A stretch of 64,000 bases of DNA from Gymnogyps californianus (taxonomy: Eukaryota; Chordata; Aves; Accipitriformes; Cathartidae). Location of the stretch: contig NC_059473.1 in assembly GCF_018139145.2 (NCBI RefSeq), positions 5,448,503 through 5,512,502 on the forward strand, read 5' to 3'. Shown here piece by piece: positions 1 through 14,945 of this stretch. The translations under genes were made by a program, and so were the position numbers. The first letter of the stretch is position 1. Each line of letters starts with the position of its first letter. The notes under the pieces are model-generated. The model had not been told where the DNA came from. It made no database searches and saw nothing but the letters and a program-made list of their open reading frames with translations.

Positions 1-3000
1 GGCCTCAGTGGTAAAGCTATATATAAAGTCCCAACACCACAAGGTGCTTGCTTAGATGGACAGGGAATGCTTTAAAACCTTTACTTTAGGACACTTCACC
101 TCTGTGGTACGCCTGGCTACTTCACTCCCACCACCCAAAAAACCACATATCCTTTCAACAAAATTAAATATTCTTGGTGCCGCAGCTTATAATTAACAAA
201 AACACTGAGGGCAGAAAAAAAAACACAAAACCAAAATAAATCTAGCCAGCAGCACTTGGTAAAAGCTCCATATTTATTTAGCATTCCTTTTGTTGGCAGT
301 TAAATGCATATTATTGTCAGGTAGTGGCAATATATGTTTTGCTTTATCAGTTCTGCCAGCTCTTTCCTTCCCCTCTTTTCCCCACTCTAAATTCCATTTT
401 CCTCTTCAACAGAGCGGGGAAAAAACCACATCAAGAAAGCAACCATGGACTCTGCCTCTCACACAACATTTCCATCCCTTGAAATTCAACATACAGTTGT
501 ATATGATTGGGTTTCCGTTTGCACTTAAAGTTATTTTCTTGGCAAAGGTGAGCTTGGAGCTGGCTAGTGGAAAAAACTCTCCTTTGCTCTATTTTGCCCA
601 CCTACTTGCCTTCAAAAGCCAAAAATCACAATCTGATGTACAAAGGGAACACTCAGTGGCTCCGAGTAGCCTGCCTTCTCCATTTATTTGTGCTGTATAT
701 ACTCCCTTGAGTTTAAGGATGCGTATCAATTCCCCTCCTTGTCTAGTCTTTCTGCTCTACTGACACGGCAGCATGACTGACACTGTCCATTGTCCACACT
801 AAAGTGAACAAACATGAAAGGACACCAGAAAGATGCCTCTATCCAACATTTCTAACTAGAGAGGGGAGAAGAATGGTCTTATTCTTGCCCTAATTCCTCA
901 CTGAAATTATGTTCACAATGTGTCTGAAAATATGACCACAACTTGACTCTAATATAAATATTACTTGAGAGCTTAAAGCCACCTGGCCAAAGACCTTTTA
1001 CAACTAAAGAACTATAAATAGTAGAAAAAACTAAAAATGTAATAATAATCAATGGAACTACACGATATGTAAGTGTGTAAAAACTGTAATAAAAAACTGA
1101 ACTATCTATTACCAGCTTCTTCATTTCTGTATGCAATAGTCATGCTCTGTGCTCCTTCTGTGTTTGTATTCAGAGATCTGACACAGGAGAAGGATTGCTC
1201 AAGCCTACCTTTGCTGGATTTACTCCATGTCTTGGGAGCCAGCACATGGCCTACATGTCATGTACGTCTTCAGAGCAGGGCCAAGGGAGCACAAGTGGGA
1301 AAGGAGCCAATAGATGCCCCATATGGATGACCATGGGGCAGAATAAACATGCCCATTGGGACGTCTGACACTGGCTGATTCTCCTGCTGACTGTCAGCAC
1401 AAAGAATCTGCGTACTGTCATAAAATTGTTCATTCTCACAAGGTAAGTTTTCCCTTCACAGACTAGAAGTAAGTTCTAGGAGAAAGGCACAGAGGAAGAG
1501 CTACTTGCCAGCATCAGTCCTAATTTTAGTAAAGTCTTTGTTGGTACTATTCACTGGATATCCTCCAATGCTACTGAAGACAACAGCAATCCTTCTTTTG
1601 CCATGCCCGGGTATTCACTTGGGCTCTAAACTCACATAACATCAAATAAAAACATCCACACTGGGTCTGATTTCTGTTGCTCCCAAAGTTAGTCATAAAA
1701 ATGGATCAAATTGGAGGTAGAGAAACCCCACTTGGCAAAATCCCCTCTGTTTCTCGTTAGGTATATTATAACCTTGCAAGACATTATAAATTTTCTTCAC
1801 ATAAACAGTGAATAATCTGCTTAGCAGTAATAGCAAGAAATGCAAATACTTCCTTAGCCAAAGGCAGACTAATACTACGCTGGCAAACCTATGCTCCCCA
1901 CCTTAGTTTGGGAATGGTTAAAACAGTATAAAAGTGTAACACCAGTGGATAAAGCCTGTAGCACGCTGTACAGCCAAGAAGTAATATTTTAATTCATGTG
2001 GGGAAACATTTTTGTGTGTTGCAGAGACCAAAACTCAGCTTTAAAGCCCCATGGGAGAGCTGATCTGGAAACGCTGTATAATTCTGTCTTAGTTGCCTCA
2101 TGGAGCTGGAGTACAAACAGGTGACGTATTGTGTATTCTGGACTTCTCTTTGGAAAACTGGGCTCTAAACCACAAACATTTGTACACAGTCTCACCCTCT
2201 CACCAGGGCCATCATCTGTTTAAAAAAAAAAGTGCAGGAAATTCAGTGTGACAAGAGGATTGCCACACTTATGATTTTTGCTACTTATTCTGATACTGGG
2301 TGAGCTTTTTCTAAAGAGAAAAAAAGAAAAAAAAGCCCCAGCTCCTGGAATCTTGAGAATTTCAGTGTTCCTTTTCTTTTAGCTTCTAGTCCACAGAATT
2401 ACAGAGAAAAACTTGGAAACATGAACCGTAAGTTATTTTTGCTTAAAAATATTTTATTTTCTAACTGTCTTTACTTTTGAAGCCTTGGTCATAATATCAC
2501 AAGGATCAACTTGTGATTTAAGAGCCACTAGAAATAACAAGATTGTAGATAGCTCCCCTGTATATTCCATAGGTTACGATCAAATCACTAGAATTATCCA
2601 ATCCACATATTATTTATTATGCAATATTTTTTCTGTCTGGAAAGAACTTCCATTTCTTTATCTGTGAAACTTTTTAAACAGATAATAAGAAAAATAACTA
2701 CTTCTAAAGACAAACATAATTCTCCCGGGGAACTCCCTGTTTGCTAGAGTACTTCATACACTTAGACCAGCCAATTCAAACTGTCTTACATATATACAGT
2801 TGCACTAGCAAGTACTGTGGATGTATTTCAAGTTAGAGAAGCACACTCAGTGCTGATTCACTGACAGTCCAGTTTTCACCTAGTTCTGTTTTCTCATGGA
2901 CATCTGCCCTGTGTGAATTGCAAGCCATACACAGTAAGAACATTTGTTTAAAGTAGAGAAGTTATCTACAGATTTTTAACAACCCCTGTGGCTCAGCAAA

Positions 3001-6000
3001 CAAAATAACTCTACGCTGGTAGTCTGGCATCCCCCGGATTTTGCAGTTTGTATGAAGCCTATTGCATCCTTCTCCAGAAAGTACCAAATTAATGACCTTG
3101 CCTGTTCATTCCTGCCAAGTAGTAGTTGGCAAGTGAGGAACACACTTCAGAGAGCAATGCCTTTTACTGATGACATTTTTACCCTTAAAGCTACATTTTT
3201 TTACATTAATTTAATTGACCAAACAAATCAATATGGGAACAAGAACATCAGTTTGCATGTTTCAGCATAACGTCATAGTAAATGGGGACCTGTGCGTACA
3301 GATCCAAGCAATATTAGAAACCAAAGCTAAGTCTGGAGATTCTCGCATCATTCCTAAAACTTGTAAGCAGCTCACAGCATTTAAAAACTAGTCAGCAAAC
3401 CATTTCCCTTTATGAGTTAATTTTCTGGTGTTGTAATAAGACTATTTTTTAAACTACAGAAAGGGAATCACAGACTGTGTGCAAAGGTAGCTGATGTGAG
3501 CCACAGCCTATATGAGTCTATCTACTGGAGCTGTTTTTGCAGTGTGCAGATAATCTACTTCACTTAGCTTTAACTCTGCTGCGCAATGTACTGACAGGAG
3601 TCAAGCTTGAGATAGCAGGAGCTGCAAGAGTCTCTCCAGGTCTTGCGGCACATATAAAGCTTTGTTGAGCAAACAGCTTCAGATGCTTTAAGACTTCCTT
3701 GTTTCAGAAGTGTGCCTTCAGGACACTTCACTAGGGATTACTGACTTCTCCAATAGCTATGAGCAAGAATACCTATCTACATCCCCTGCTTCTTTCCTAG
3801 GTGGATGGTGTGAGCTACAGGTGATTTTGCCAGGTTTCAGTGCTATTTATCTCCTCCAGGCTGGCTAGATTAAAAATGACCCTGTGTGTATCCCAAAGTC
3901 CCATTTTTCACCCGGTCACACCAGCTTTAACAAGCTCTACCACTTACTGAAAGTCTCACTGTAATTGATTCGTTTTTTTCTCTACAAATCCTCCGGCATT
4001 TGAGAAAGATGGTTATCTGAGCACTTTCATTTTTGAATCTCCACCTTGAAATCAAAGTATATTCTCAAATTTATAGTGTATTTAGATGGGAGAAAAATCT
4101 CATGCTAATTTAGACCTGAACCCTGCAACTGCTTCCACATGTGCTTGTCTTTACTACCGTACAATTCCCTGGAATGAGTGGATTCCAGCAAGCTGGTGTC
4201 AGGGGCAGCAAGCTGAAGCCTGCTTCAAACTGTTTGCAGGATCAGGGCTTTCTCCTCCTGGAATGCAACACTGTAAAGGAGCACAGTTTTCAAATAAGGC
4301 ATCTGCATTCAGACACTGACACTCACTGGAGACTCTTAAATGCTTCTTTTATGTAACTAAAGGTCAAACTGCACCTTCAAATGTGGAATTTCTGACATCC
4401 AATTAAGTAGCCTACATTAAAAATTGGGCCAGTGTTTAATTATGTCTGGAGAATACATGAGTTCAGCTGGGACAATTCACACTCATCTCATGTGTTTCTC
4501 AGTGTTTTCAATGGTGGAACTGAATAAATATTCTTTTGCTCCACAGATGCACTGGATCAAGGTTTAGCTTGTTACGCATAAAAAATAAATCAGCTCATAT
4601 TTCCTTGACTTCATTTTTCCAGCTTTGTCATTCTGTCTAGGAGCATACTGCACAGTCAAGCCAGGCATGGCTATGCATGTTAATAACCCTTGGAAAACTA
4701 TGGATACTTCTGTGCAAAATCCTTTTTATTTTTTCCAAATAAACAGTCAAAGTGCACCTAGTGAAAGATACTTTTCTTCTCTCTCTCTTTTTTTTTTTTT
4801 AAAGCCTGTGTTTCAAAAACCCTAAGTGGAACCACAACTGTGGTACTGCTTTTCAAATCAAAAGGACAGTACAGTCTTCACAGGATATGGCTCCCAGCCA
4901 GTTGTTCAATGCTTGTAGGTCAATATACAACCAACTCAGCTTCTGCTGCCTAATTGACAAACCACATATCAGGCACAGGAAGGTTAACAACTGTGCTTTC
5001 TTTCACCTAAGATCCTCTGTTGAGTCCCTGGGCCCTCAGCCCCTTTTTATTTTATCATTCACAAATATCTACTGCGAGCTCCCTCCAGGCACAACAGACT
5101 AACTGCATGCCTGAAAAAAAATGAGATCCCTGGTAAGCAGTGGGTGTCTGGTCACTCAGGAGCCAGGCTAGCTGTTCATCATGCTCCTCAATTTCAGTCT
5201 GCCAAAGAGGTTTAGACCCACTGCTCCCAGTGTAAATTATTTGTGGATGAATGAACCAGGAAGAATTTCCTCCAAAATATTTTTGATTAATGGAGTCATG
5301 ACACCAAATGTCAATGCTTCACCAAACAGTCTTGATACAATCCAGTAACCTACTCCAGCTTGTTTGTCAATTGTCTGTGTTTTAAGGTAAATATCTCTTT
5401 GCAAAAACAAACGTTAAAAGGCTTTGCACAAAAATGTTCCTCAAAACACCAATAAAGTAGCCGCCTTCCTTTTATTATGTTTTTTTCCTGGTGTTATTCC
5501 CTGCCTGTTTAAAGGGAACAAACCTACTGGTAAGGGAAGATTTCTGGATGGGGGCATCTGAGAAGAGCAGAGAACACAAGTATTGACAAGACCCAATGCC
5601 TGCTACTGCCCAGGAAAATCACCTGATTATTTCACCCCTTCTGTCCGCTCCACATCACAGCAGTCACTTATAAGGGAAATACACGGACACCACCAAACCT
5701 CCATCCAACACTGCAATACCTTAGTATAATGGGATATGCCTCAGACTAGATACGCCAGCACTAAAGGGGCATGAGAAGCTACTGATGTTATACCAGTCAA
5801 TATTCTTGTCCAGATTCTTGGGGCTACTGCCCCTACTATATCATAGTAGTAATACCTTGTACTTCACTCTGACGAAGCTGCAGCTAAGTCCAGCAACGTA
5901 AGCACGGAAGTTTCAACTCTGTGGCCATAAGACACTGTATAGTGACATAAAATCATCCCTGTGCATGCTGCTTCCATTAACACTGAATGGAAACTGTCAT

Positions 6001-9000
6001 GTGGAAGACAAATAACCTGGTGAAGACTCTAACAGCTAATTCTGAGTACAACATGCATCCAGTCAACGCTGACCTATGCCTTGTGTTGCAAAGGCTTAAC
6101 GATTCTTAGTCCCTCAGGGTTGAGTGCTGACTGTCTGAGTGGCTAAACCCTTATATTTATCCATGAGTTTGATGTTCACCTTCTTTGAAGGTGACACTGA
6201 GTAGTTCCATTAGCAGCACACACAGCTGTTTCCTCCTGCTTTTATTAGCCAGGAGAGACATGCTGTTGTTCTACCAGCTGTTGCTTTCAAGGTTTTTAGG
6301 GGTTTCTGACCTTTGTTGTGTTTGATGGTGCTGAGCTTGATGTGTGAGGACTGTGCCTATCTGATAGTCTCAAAGTGATAGAATTACCTTCCCCATCTAG
6401 CTCCAACAGAGGACGTGGATAGTTTTGCAGAGATGCAGAGTTCAGGTCTGTAGTTTGATTAGTCTAAGTGAAATAACCTGTCTGTGAAAAGTAGATCCCT
6501 TTTAGGCCTCCTTTCTTGCTATTAGTGTTTGTACTACCGGAGGAAGAGATCAGAATGGCTCTATCATCCTTCCACCCACCTGTTGCAGGCAAAAACATCA
6601 ATTTCTTACCCTCAAAGGTTCTCAGAGAACAACGTTTTGAGGATATCGCCTTTCAGCAAGGACCTCCTCATGTGCATAGCACAGGTGTGAATGAGTAGCA
6701 AAGCAAGAGCAGTAAAAAAAACCCATGGGAAATAAAGCAAAAGCAGATACAATACTGCAAAACCAGTCAAAACTGATAAATACTTGTGTTCAAACATTTG
6801 CCAATACCTTGCAACATGCAGAACACAAGAGACAGACAACAGAAGCTGGGCTTTGTGTCTAAGCTTTTCCTTTACCTCAGGAGACAAACCCTAGCCTGCT
6901 TGATGATCTCTCTGCTTCCCCTGCAATTCCCATTTTTTCTATAATACATAAAATTGTATCTTTAACAAGGTCAACACAGTACAAAGGGCACAGATACAGG
7001 AGTTCTAACTTTAGGTCACAATGATTTCTGGCAGGAAAATTACTTCAGCTTTGGAAACACAAATGTATCTTCAAAGATTTGAGGGCCAGTTGCTGTTTCT
7101 GCATGTTTGTTTCTTTTCCTTATGTGACATTGAGAAATGTGATTCCTCCTGTAAAGGGGGGAAAATTCCAGTATCCATCACTTTGAAGGATTACAGTCAG
7201 TGCCATTAACTTGTGAATGCAGCTCTAGTCGAAATTACATTTTCTCTTAGGGCACTCTGAAAGTGAAACTGAGCATGAGACTTGAAATTAAACTGGATTG
7301 GGAACAGAAAGCCTGGGAACCTTTCCCCTTTCCGTAAAGTCGCTGAAGCCATTTTACTTTGCAACAGCACTGTATAATATATTTCCATTGGCCTGGAAGA
7401 CAAAGCTCAATTTGTTTGAGTAGCTTGGAGGAATGGAATTGTTATGATTTACAAAGTTAAGAAGTTCCTTTTAGTTTGATGTTCAAAAGCCAGTTTTCAC
7501 CTCCCTTAGTTTAATTTTTCAGGCCTTCATATACTTCTGAGCAATTTCCTTTGCATAAAGCTATGCTGGTTTTCTTCAGAATTAATCAGGTAGAACTGTC
7601 ATATCTATTTCTGGACACATGCAGGGCCTAATACTTTTTTCCATCTTTGACATTTTTCACAGAACTGAAATTAAAAACCTAAAGTTTCATTTCTAAAAGA
7701 AATTGCAGACAAGATTTTAAAAAGTGCCTCTACATTTCTCCTCCCACTGAAATCAACACTTAAAAATGCAGTCTTCCTTTTCTGTGATTACAAGCAAAAC
7801 CATAAAAATGTAAGCTGATGCACTGTTATCTTCTCTAGTCTGTAGATAGCTTGAAACAATATGTCTGAAGGATGTGAACTCCTGTCTCTCATCCTAGTGA
7901 AGTAAATCTGAAACCAGAAGACAGTCTGTGTCAACATTGTTAACTCTTCCACAGCTAAGGACGTCAGCAGAAATGCTCAGCTGAACTTCTGCAGTCTACT
8001 GTTTTTTTCCTTGGTGCCATAAAAAAAAAATCCCTAAAATCCTAGCATGTACCCAGAATCTGTCTGTACAACTCACTGGAAACAGCAGAGTACTTCATAC
8101 AATTTATAGCACAATGGGAACTGACAAAAGGCAGCTGAGAGCAGTAGAGCTCTCCTAATCTCCAGAACACCTCCACAACAGCATCTTCTTCTGCCTTCTT
8201 CCTCTTCCAAAGGGAAAGTCCTCCTTGCTACCACCATGCCCCAGCCTGATACATGGGCTATGCAAAAGGTCCTAGAGGAGAAAGTATGCTTCGGAGACCA
8301 AAAAAACCTTATTCCCTACCAATACGAAACTCTCAAACCAGACAGGAAATAAAAGTAACTGAAAGACATTTATTTGAAGCTCTTTCATTTTAAACCAAGT
8401 TTGCAATTTATGGAAGCATAAGATACAACTCGGGGGGGGATGCTGAGGTTGGCAATAATTGATGCAAAACTGTTGTGCTGGGAAGGTACCACCTCCACTA
8501 AGGACAGCAGAGCTCTAACACACTCTATTAAGCAGCTGAGCAAGAATTCTTGATGCTCTTCCTCAAAAATTACATAGCTGTTAGTTGGACTACGTAAAGC
8601 CACTGCATTGTCCTCAGATGTACTCTCCCTAAGATTTCAGAAGTTCACAGGCTATAAATACAATGACATCAGTATACTTATTCCTCTATTTGGAAAGAAA
8701 ATTGTGTATTGCTAAACTGCCTTGTTCTCAGGTTGCCCAGCTGACTCGTATGCCATTCTTGCTGCCTCTTACTCAGCTGACACAGTGCCACAATGGTAGC
8801 ACTAGAAAGGTTTCTGCTGTCACACTAAAAATAATTTCACAACCCCAGTCTAGGCAGATTTACAAGCAGTTAACAGTCTGATAATTTCAGTGGATTGCAT
8901 ATTTAGAAGGATTTTGGAAACACAATCTATTTGTTTTCATTTTCGTTTTTTTCTCTTTTTTTTCTATCATTTACTCTCGCCAACAAGTCTGTTGAAATGT

Positions 9001-9800
9001 AAAGCAAATCTATTTTATGTACTGTTATAGCTTTTTCAAACCACAGCCATCAAGTAAATATTTGCAGATATTTTGTGGTTTAATTAATTGGCTATGGTCT
9101 GCTCAAAGTGTGTGCATAATGTTGGTCTATTTGCAGAACACCACCACTAAGGAATGCTTCTGTTTGTTTCTTCTCTTTCGTGTACAGAATATTTGCCATT
9201 ACCTGGTATATCAGATTAGGAGTGTTATATGAATATACTGATTCTGGCAATGAAGTTTGGAAGTAACTGTGTAGATCCTGTTCATCGTGTTTCTACGGTT
9301 ATTCATAAATATTATGGCCAACCTCAGTCAATATATGCCATTTGCAAATGAAATATATTTTTTTTCAAATTGCTGAAAGCTGTTTTCTTTCAAAACTCAT
9401 TTCAGAGTACTCAGAGAAGAGAAATTCAGTCTACTTTTGATTAATGTCATTTAAAGGATGCCCAATGCAACCACAGTTATTCAGTGCCAGTGTTTTCATA
9501 TTTGGACCAGTACACCACTCCTATGCATTGTTTATCTCTACGCTGAGTTTGTAGGGGAGGACAAGGAGCGGAAAGGCTGCTATAACGAAATTTAAAATAA
9601 CCAAAAGGTCCATTGGCAGTTTCCTTATTCCCTGAAAAATTAGTGCACTGCCTGGAAAATTAAAGGAAACCTGATCTGTAACTCCAGTGGAAACCACTTG
9701 TCATCTATTGTCCAGATATGAGAAATGTTACTTTTCCTCTTCCACACACGCTGCAAGTAGCAATCCCGCTGAATGCTTTGCGGGGACTGGAAAGCCACTA
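1..9800. other. Intergenic, no gene seen
   Basis: AT-leaning non-coding sequence with short T and A runs. Open frames are under 160 codons, overlap on both strands and match nothing I know. One minus-strand frame at 6887-6612 is hydrophobic and is discussed under findings. Confidence 0.7.
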
Positions 9801-9802
9801 GA

Positions 9803-10190
9803 GACCAAACACAATCATCTACTCTGGCTTACTGGATGACACAAGCCATGGAATTTCAAAGCCTATAACTCCTGCTACAGCAACAAGCACGATCATCAGA
9901 AAGACATCCATTCTTGATTTAAAGACTTCCAGTGATGAAGATTCACTATGTTGCTGGATAAATTTTTCCAAACTTGTTAAATAACCTCATTGTTAAAAAT
10001 GCAGCCTTACTCTTACTTCGAATGGATCTTCCTTCTTCTATTTGTTGGCTCTTGTTACACCTTCATGTGTCAGAGTAAGCTTCACAATTACAATCTTTTG
10101 ATGATTGGAAAATTGTACACCGTGAACAAGGCACTTCTCCTCAATAAAGTGAAGAGCCTGAACTACTTTCATCTTTTGATGCAAAGGAGT
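9803..10190 (-). mobile_element. Old CR1-family LINE 3' fragment
   Basis: It has the same layout as the copy near 37 kb: acaatcatctactctggctt, gccatggaatttc, ccattcttgatttaaagact, attcactatgttgctgg, cctcattgttaaaaatgcag, gttggctcttgttacacctt, tgtacaccgtgaacaaggca. The minus strand is the element's sense strand. An open frame across part of it is a by-product of the LINE sequence. Confidence 0.75.
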
Positions 10191-10238
10191 GTTGTTTACT
10201 TACTCTACTTTATCTTGCCCTTTAAATAGTGTAGGGAA

Positions 10239-10260
10239 ATAGTCTCTATACAGAGACTAT
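10239..10260. repeat. Perfect 9-bp hairpin
   Basis: atagtctct and agagactat separated by four bases, just beyond the CR1 fragment ending near 10.19 kb. No poly(T) follows, so it is not a terminator of any familiar kind. Confidence 0.7.
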
Positions 10261-13200
10261 GTCATGCTTTACCACAAGGATAGCTGATATCTGGTTTAGT
10301 CTTTCCAGCCTTTAATATTATCATCACTATTAATATTATTTTAAGAGTCAAGAACCCCTCCATATGCCTTCACCTCCATCCATCATGCTTTCCAACATAA
10401 CTGAGGCAGATGAAATACCAATATGAACAGTCAGCATGAAGGTCTCATTCATACATATCAGAATGACATGAGACTTCCAAACATTTGATCCTACTTGCAG
10501 GAGACATCACTCAATGCAGGAATATCCACAATCTACTCAATACTCTGTATCCCACCCTGTTTAGAAATTAAAATTGCGAAAGCAAGAAGTGACTGTTCAT
10601 TTTCCCAATCTTTTGGACAGGAATAGAGCTGAGCAGTAAATTAAATTCCTTGGAAAATCTCCATCTCTTTTCTTTTGTTTGTGAGTAGCTTGAGATATTC
10701 TCAGATTTATTTGAAAGGACTTGTGAACTTCTTTGCCATTTCCCTCCCAAAATAACTTACGAGAAGTTTGCTGTTAACATTTTGTTATTTAATTTATTAC
10801 ACTGCATTGTGTAAGTTGTTTACAAAAATTAGTCATTACTTTTTCTGTCCCATGATTGGTTACTTAGACTAGATCTGCAAAGGTCAACTTAGGAACTTTA
10901 CATAGAAATAAGAAATGTTTCAGCCAGTGCTTTAGTAGTCACACATAAAATGGTCTTCTTGTGAACGTTACAGAATAAGTATCACAGGAGAAGAGATGAG
11001 ACAGCAGGAGTCACACGTTTTGGCGTGGGACCATAAGTTCAGGATGAAAAAAGACAAGCAGCAGAGCTGCATACACAGCTGCTAAACAAATGAAATCCTG
11101 CTTCCTCCAGCACGTTCCTGGTTGCTCCATCATATATTGTTAATTACACTGTAAATACTCTTGCTGCTTCATGCATATTCAGGAAAAATGGATGCAAAGG
11201 CATTGTGAACAGGCCTGAATTGAAAGTCAGCCTTGTACCACCTGCTCAGGAGTGGAGAGTGGGGTCATGATGTGGACAGCCAGCTGGCACTTTTTGGAGC
11301 AGCATTTAGACTGACCTTAGACTTATTTAATAACACTTTAATAACTGGCACCTCTAGGACCAAGGGAACAGAGCCATGAATTACAGCCACTTGCTTCTCC
11401 TTCCTAAGAGTTTGTAAATTGAGGATATCACCCCGTATTTTTTATGTAGAAGTACCCTTTAAAGACAGCATTCTTTCTACATTTAGAGCTTTTTCTGGAA
11501 CTCTCTTAACTAGTGCCTGAATACAGTTCAAATCCAGTCCCAATGCTGACATTTGTGCATGTTTCTATCCAGTGTTTTCTCAGGCAAAACTCCATTGGCT
11601 TTGAGAGGGTTTTGCTTGAGCAAGACCATCAGGTTTGACCTTTCAATTGCACAGTGACAATTAATAACAGCTCAAAACAGAGGTTTCTCTCTTTTTTTTT
11701 TTTAAACACAATACAAAAAATCCAGTCTATTACAGAATGTTTGCTGCCACTGAAGCTCTCTTCTCCCAAAACCAACAGAAATAAACTGTTTTTTTCCAAA
11801 GCTGCTTCATCATCCCTTGAAGAACCTCTACAGAGTTCAAGAGTTATTAAATCAGCACCTTTCCAAGTGCCCATGCTTGCATCAAATTCAGCAGCACAGT
11901 CAGAAGTCTCCGATTCCTATATATGTAAATGCAGCCTAAACCAGCTATACATACAAGTACTTCTGTGGCAGAGTGGGAGTGAGAGCTCAGCTCCCATCCA
12001 GTCCTCTATCCGTTAGTAAATGTTTTTTTCCCCTTTCGACCTTAAGACAAGCAAAGGAGATGGTGTGGTTTGGAGTCCAGTCTAATTTATCTCCTCTGTA
12101 AATCTTGTGAATTGCTATCTAAACAACTGTTCTATAAAGCAAACCCTTTGACTGATAGGTCCCATGTGTCATAGGGCCAGGTCAGATAGGTATCTCTTCA
12201 CTTATTCCATGAATGTGAGAGAGAGGCCAGCATAAATTTCATGTCAAATCTATGTTTATTTAATTAGACTATTAACTACATGTGATAACAAAACCTGCCA
12301 CTGAAAGGAGGAAGGTGACTTTATACAGTGGAGGAGACCAGGTGAGTAACTATAAGTTTATGAGCTAGTCCATCATTTCATTCCATTCATTCATCCATTC
12401 ACACTTTTTTATTTTTTATTTCTGACATTGAAGTCAGAGCTCCCCTTTCCAAAACAGCCTGAAGCTCCCTCATCTTTCCAGTGGCTGGAGAAGAAATACT
12501 GAAGTATGCCTAGGTCACCCAGCTAAGCCCAGTGTTTGCCTACACAGTTGAACAAGAGGCAGTTTACCTTCTCTTTCAGACTTGCCTGCTGTTGAGGCCT
12601 GGGTAAAATCTTGGCCCCTTGGAAGACAAAAGCAAAATTCCCACTAATTTCATCAGAACCAAGGTTTCCCTCCTCATATGTCCGAGGTAAGAAAAGGAAG
12701 CCTAGAAAAGCAGCAGTTCTGAGTTGTCTAGGTTTTTTTTCTTTCTACAGACAGGTAAGACAGCATAACTGTTGTCACTTAGAGGCATTAGAAGTCTTAA
12801 TATTGGAGCCTGCCTCTTTTACCAAAAACATTGCCAGGCAGACTGGAAGCTGTAGCGTAACAAGGAACAGTAAATCATGAATTTAGATCAACTACTCCAG
12901 TCATCACTTGTGGCTTTGGGGAAAATAGTTGCTCACATGCAGCTTAGGTCAGTACTAGACTTGCGCTGCATCGCGAGTTAATTATGGAGTGTGATGCTGT
13001 ATAGAAGGGCAGATCTCTTCCAGTTTTCCTGCTTTGAGTGTTCTGTTCTGTGTGCATTTCACCAGAAACAATCTCATGTTTTAACATTTCTACTAGTTCT
13101 AACACAGAGCTTGTACAAGTGTAACATGTCCCTCCTGGTTTGCCTTGCAGATCGATGGGAATTGCCCATTCTCTCCCTAGCTTGCTAATATTTTCTTTAG

Positions 13201-14824
13201 AGTGTGGATAAACCGCAGATGAGAACTCTATTCATGCCTGGATCTATTTCCTTGAGATGCATGCTACATTACTCAGGAAAGAAAGCTGAACCTGTAAACA
13301 AAGTGCTGTCCAACACCTCAAGCACTGCTGGTAAAATACCTGGTTCTCCTGTGCTTTTTAATGGTATTTGCTTGATCTCTCTATTTTACGGTACCACATT
13401 TTGGTAGCACCTGAGTACCCTGATGCATAAAACTGATGAAAATTGAGAGCACACACAGTGTCCATAGACGATGGGTTTCTATCTGCCCTGTCTTTGGGAA
13501 TTAAGAACTCTGCTTTGACATATTTTTTTCCCAAGTGCATTGATTTGTGATTTTAAGATCAATTGATTTCTTGGCTTTTTGTTGTTATTTAGTAGGAGGT
13601 AGATTGGGTTTTGGCAGGGCTGTAGAGTCTTGAGATAGGACACTATCAGTATGGTATTACTTTCACAAGTTTTTCAAAGAAGAAGATTTTGTAGTTTTTC
13701 CCACTGATGGTCAGAGCCTTTACTGCCTTTGGAAGACCTTGCATGGTCAGATCCTTTTGCCAAATAATAGTTATTTTTCAGCTGTGTCTCCACAGTTCCA
13801 CAGGAATGCAGCTATAATTGTCTTTATTAGCTTCAAAATGAGCCCTGTGGGTCCACGACTTAAAACAGAGATGGTTGTTCCCTATTTTGATTAACATCAC
13901 TTAGAGTAGCTACCATGAATAGACTACCTCTAAATGCATACTCAACTGTGTCAGCAGTTAACAGAAGAGCTTTAGATATCATATCCTCTAGTTACTTCTG
14001 TAATGATCTTGTTAATATTTTTCAAACCTGACAAATTTAATTTGGTAATTTCTATCTCCTTCTGCAATTCTTTTTGACCATGCTGCATTACAACAGCTAG
14101 CTGACAGGGGAAGAAAAGGGTTTTTTAGTGCTAACAAGTGTTACAGTGAGGATAGGTTCACTGGACTGATGGAGTTACAGAAAACATGGAGTGTCTAAAA
14201 TACTGTTAAATCAACATCCAGCCTGAAATTTTCTTCTGTACTCCTCTACTTTCCATTCCAGACTATGTTCATCTTTATGTGTGCTGTCATACTATCTTTT
14301 AATCTTTTACCAGTTCATTGTAAATCTTGATATCATTACAACAACAGAACTGAATCACGCTGAGGCATACATCTTGACAGGATTGAAAGCTACAAAACAG
14401 GAAGTCTTTAAGATAAGTCTACTGCTCAGAAAGTATCACACAGAGGCCCTAATAACTACTGAGCTGTAGAATTACCGGTTTTGCCAAAAGCAACAGATTT
14501 CCTTCTGATCTCAGAGCAACTGTTTCCACACAAATCACATGTGGAGACGTTTTATAGGGGTTATGTTATCTATGCCTCTTCTGTTTTCTCCTTGCATAGA
14601 TTCTTGTATTTTGACACTACTTCTCCTCCTATATAAATGACCTTGTAAAAGAAATTTATAGCTTCACAACTGGGGTCAGATCAGTACAGTTTGTTCTCGT
14701 TTCAAATATAGAATAGGAAGGAGTGTTCTTAATGGGTTTAGGACAGACATTACTGCTTGGGAATAGAAACAGACTCCACCAATCACTAGAACAACAAACT
14801 GGGAATTGGGAATCCCTTGTTTCA
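10261..14824. other. Intergenic, no gene seen
   Basis: It holds only the palindromic repeat at 11.5 kb and a short ATTC/CATT-rich run near 12378-12402. I see nothing else. Confidence 0.7.
11526..11641. repeat. Second palindromic amniote repeat family
   Basis: The inner arms ctcaggcaaaactcc (11579-11593) and gggttttgcttgag (11607-11620) are near-complementary around a cattggctttgaga core. The outer ends, tcaaatccagt and aggtttgacc, are also loosely complementary. Confidence 0.5.
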
Positions 14825-14945
14825 TCTTGGCTGCCTGTGTGAACAAATCATGAAGTCTTTCTGTGGCTCCAGTTCACCCATCAGTAAAGAGGAAATCTGA
14901 TCATTCCTGTCTACTTCAGAGGGAACTGATCTGCATTAAGCACTG
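14825..14945 (+). mobile_element. MIR SINE fragment
   Basis: It reads gctgcctgtgtgaacaaatc, then ctttctgtggctccagttca, cccatcagtaaagagg and tctacttcaga, a degenerate version of the MIR core. Confidence 0.5.
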
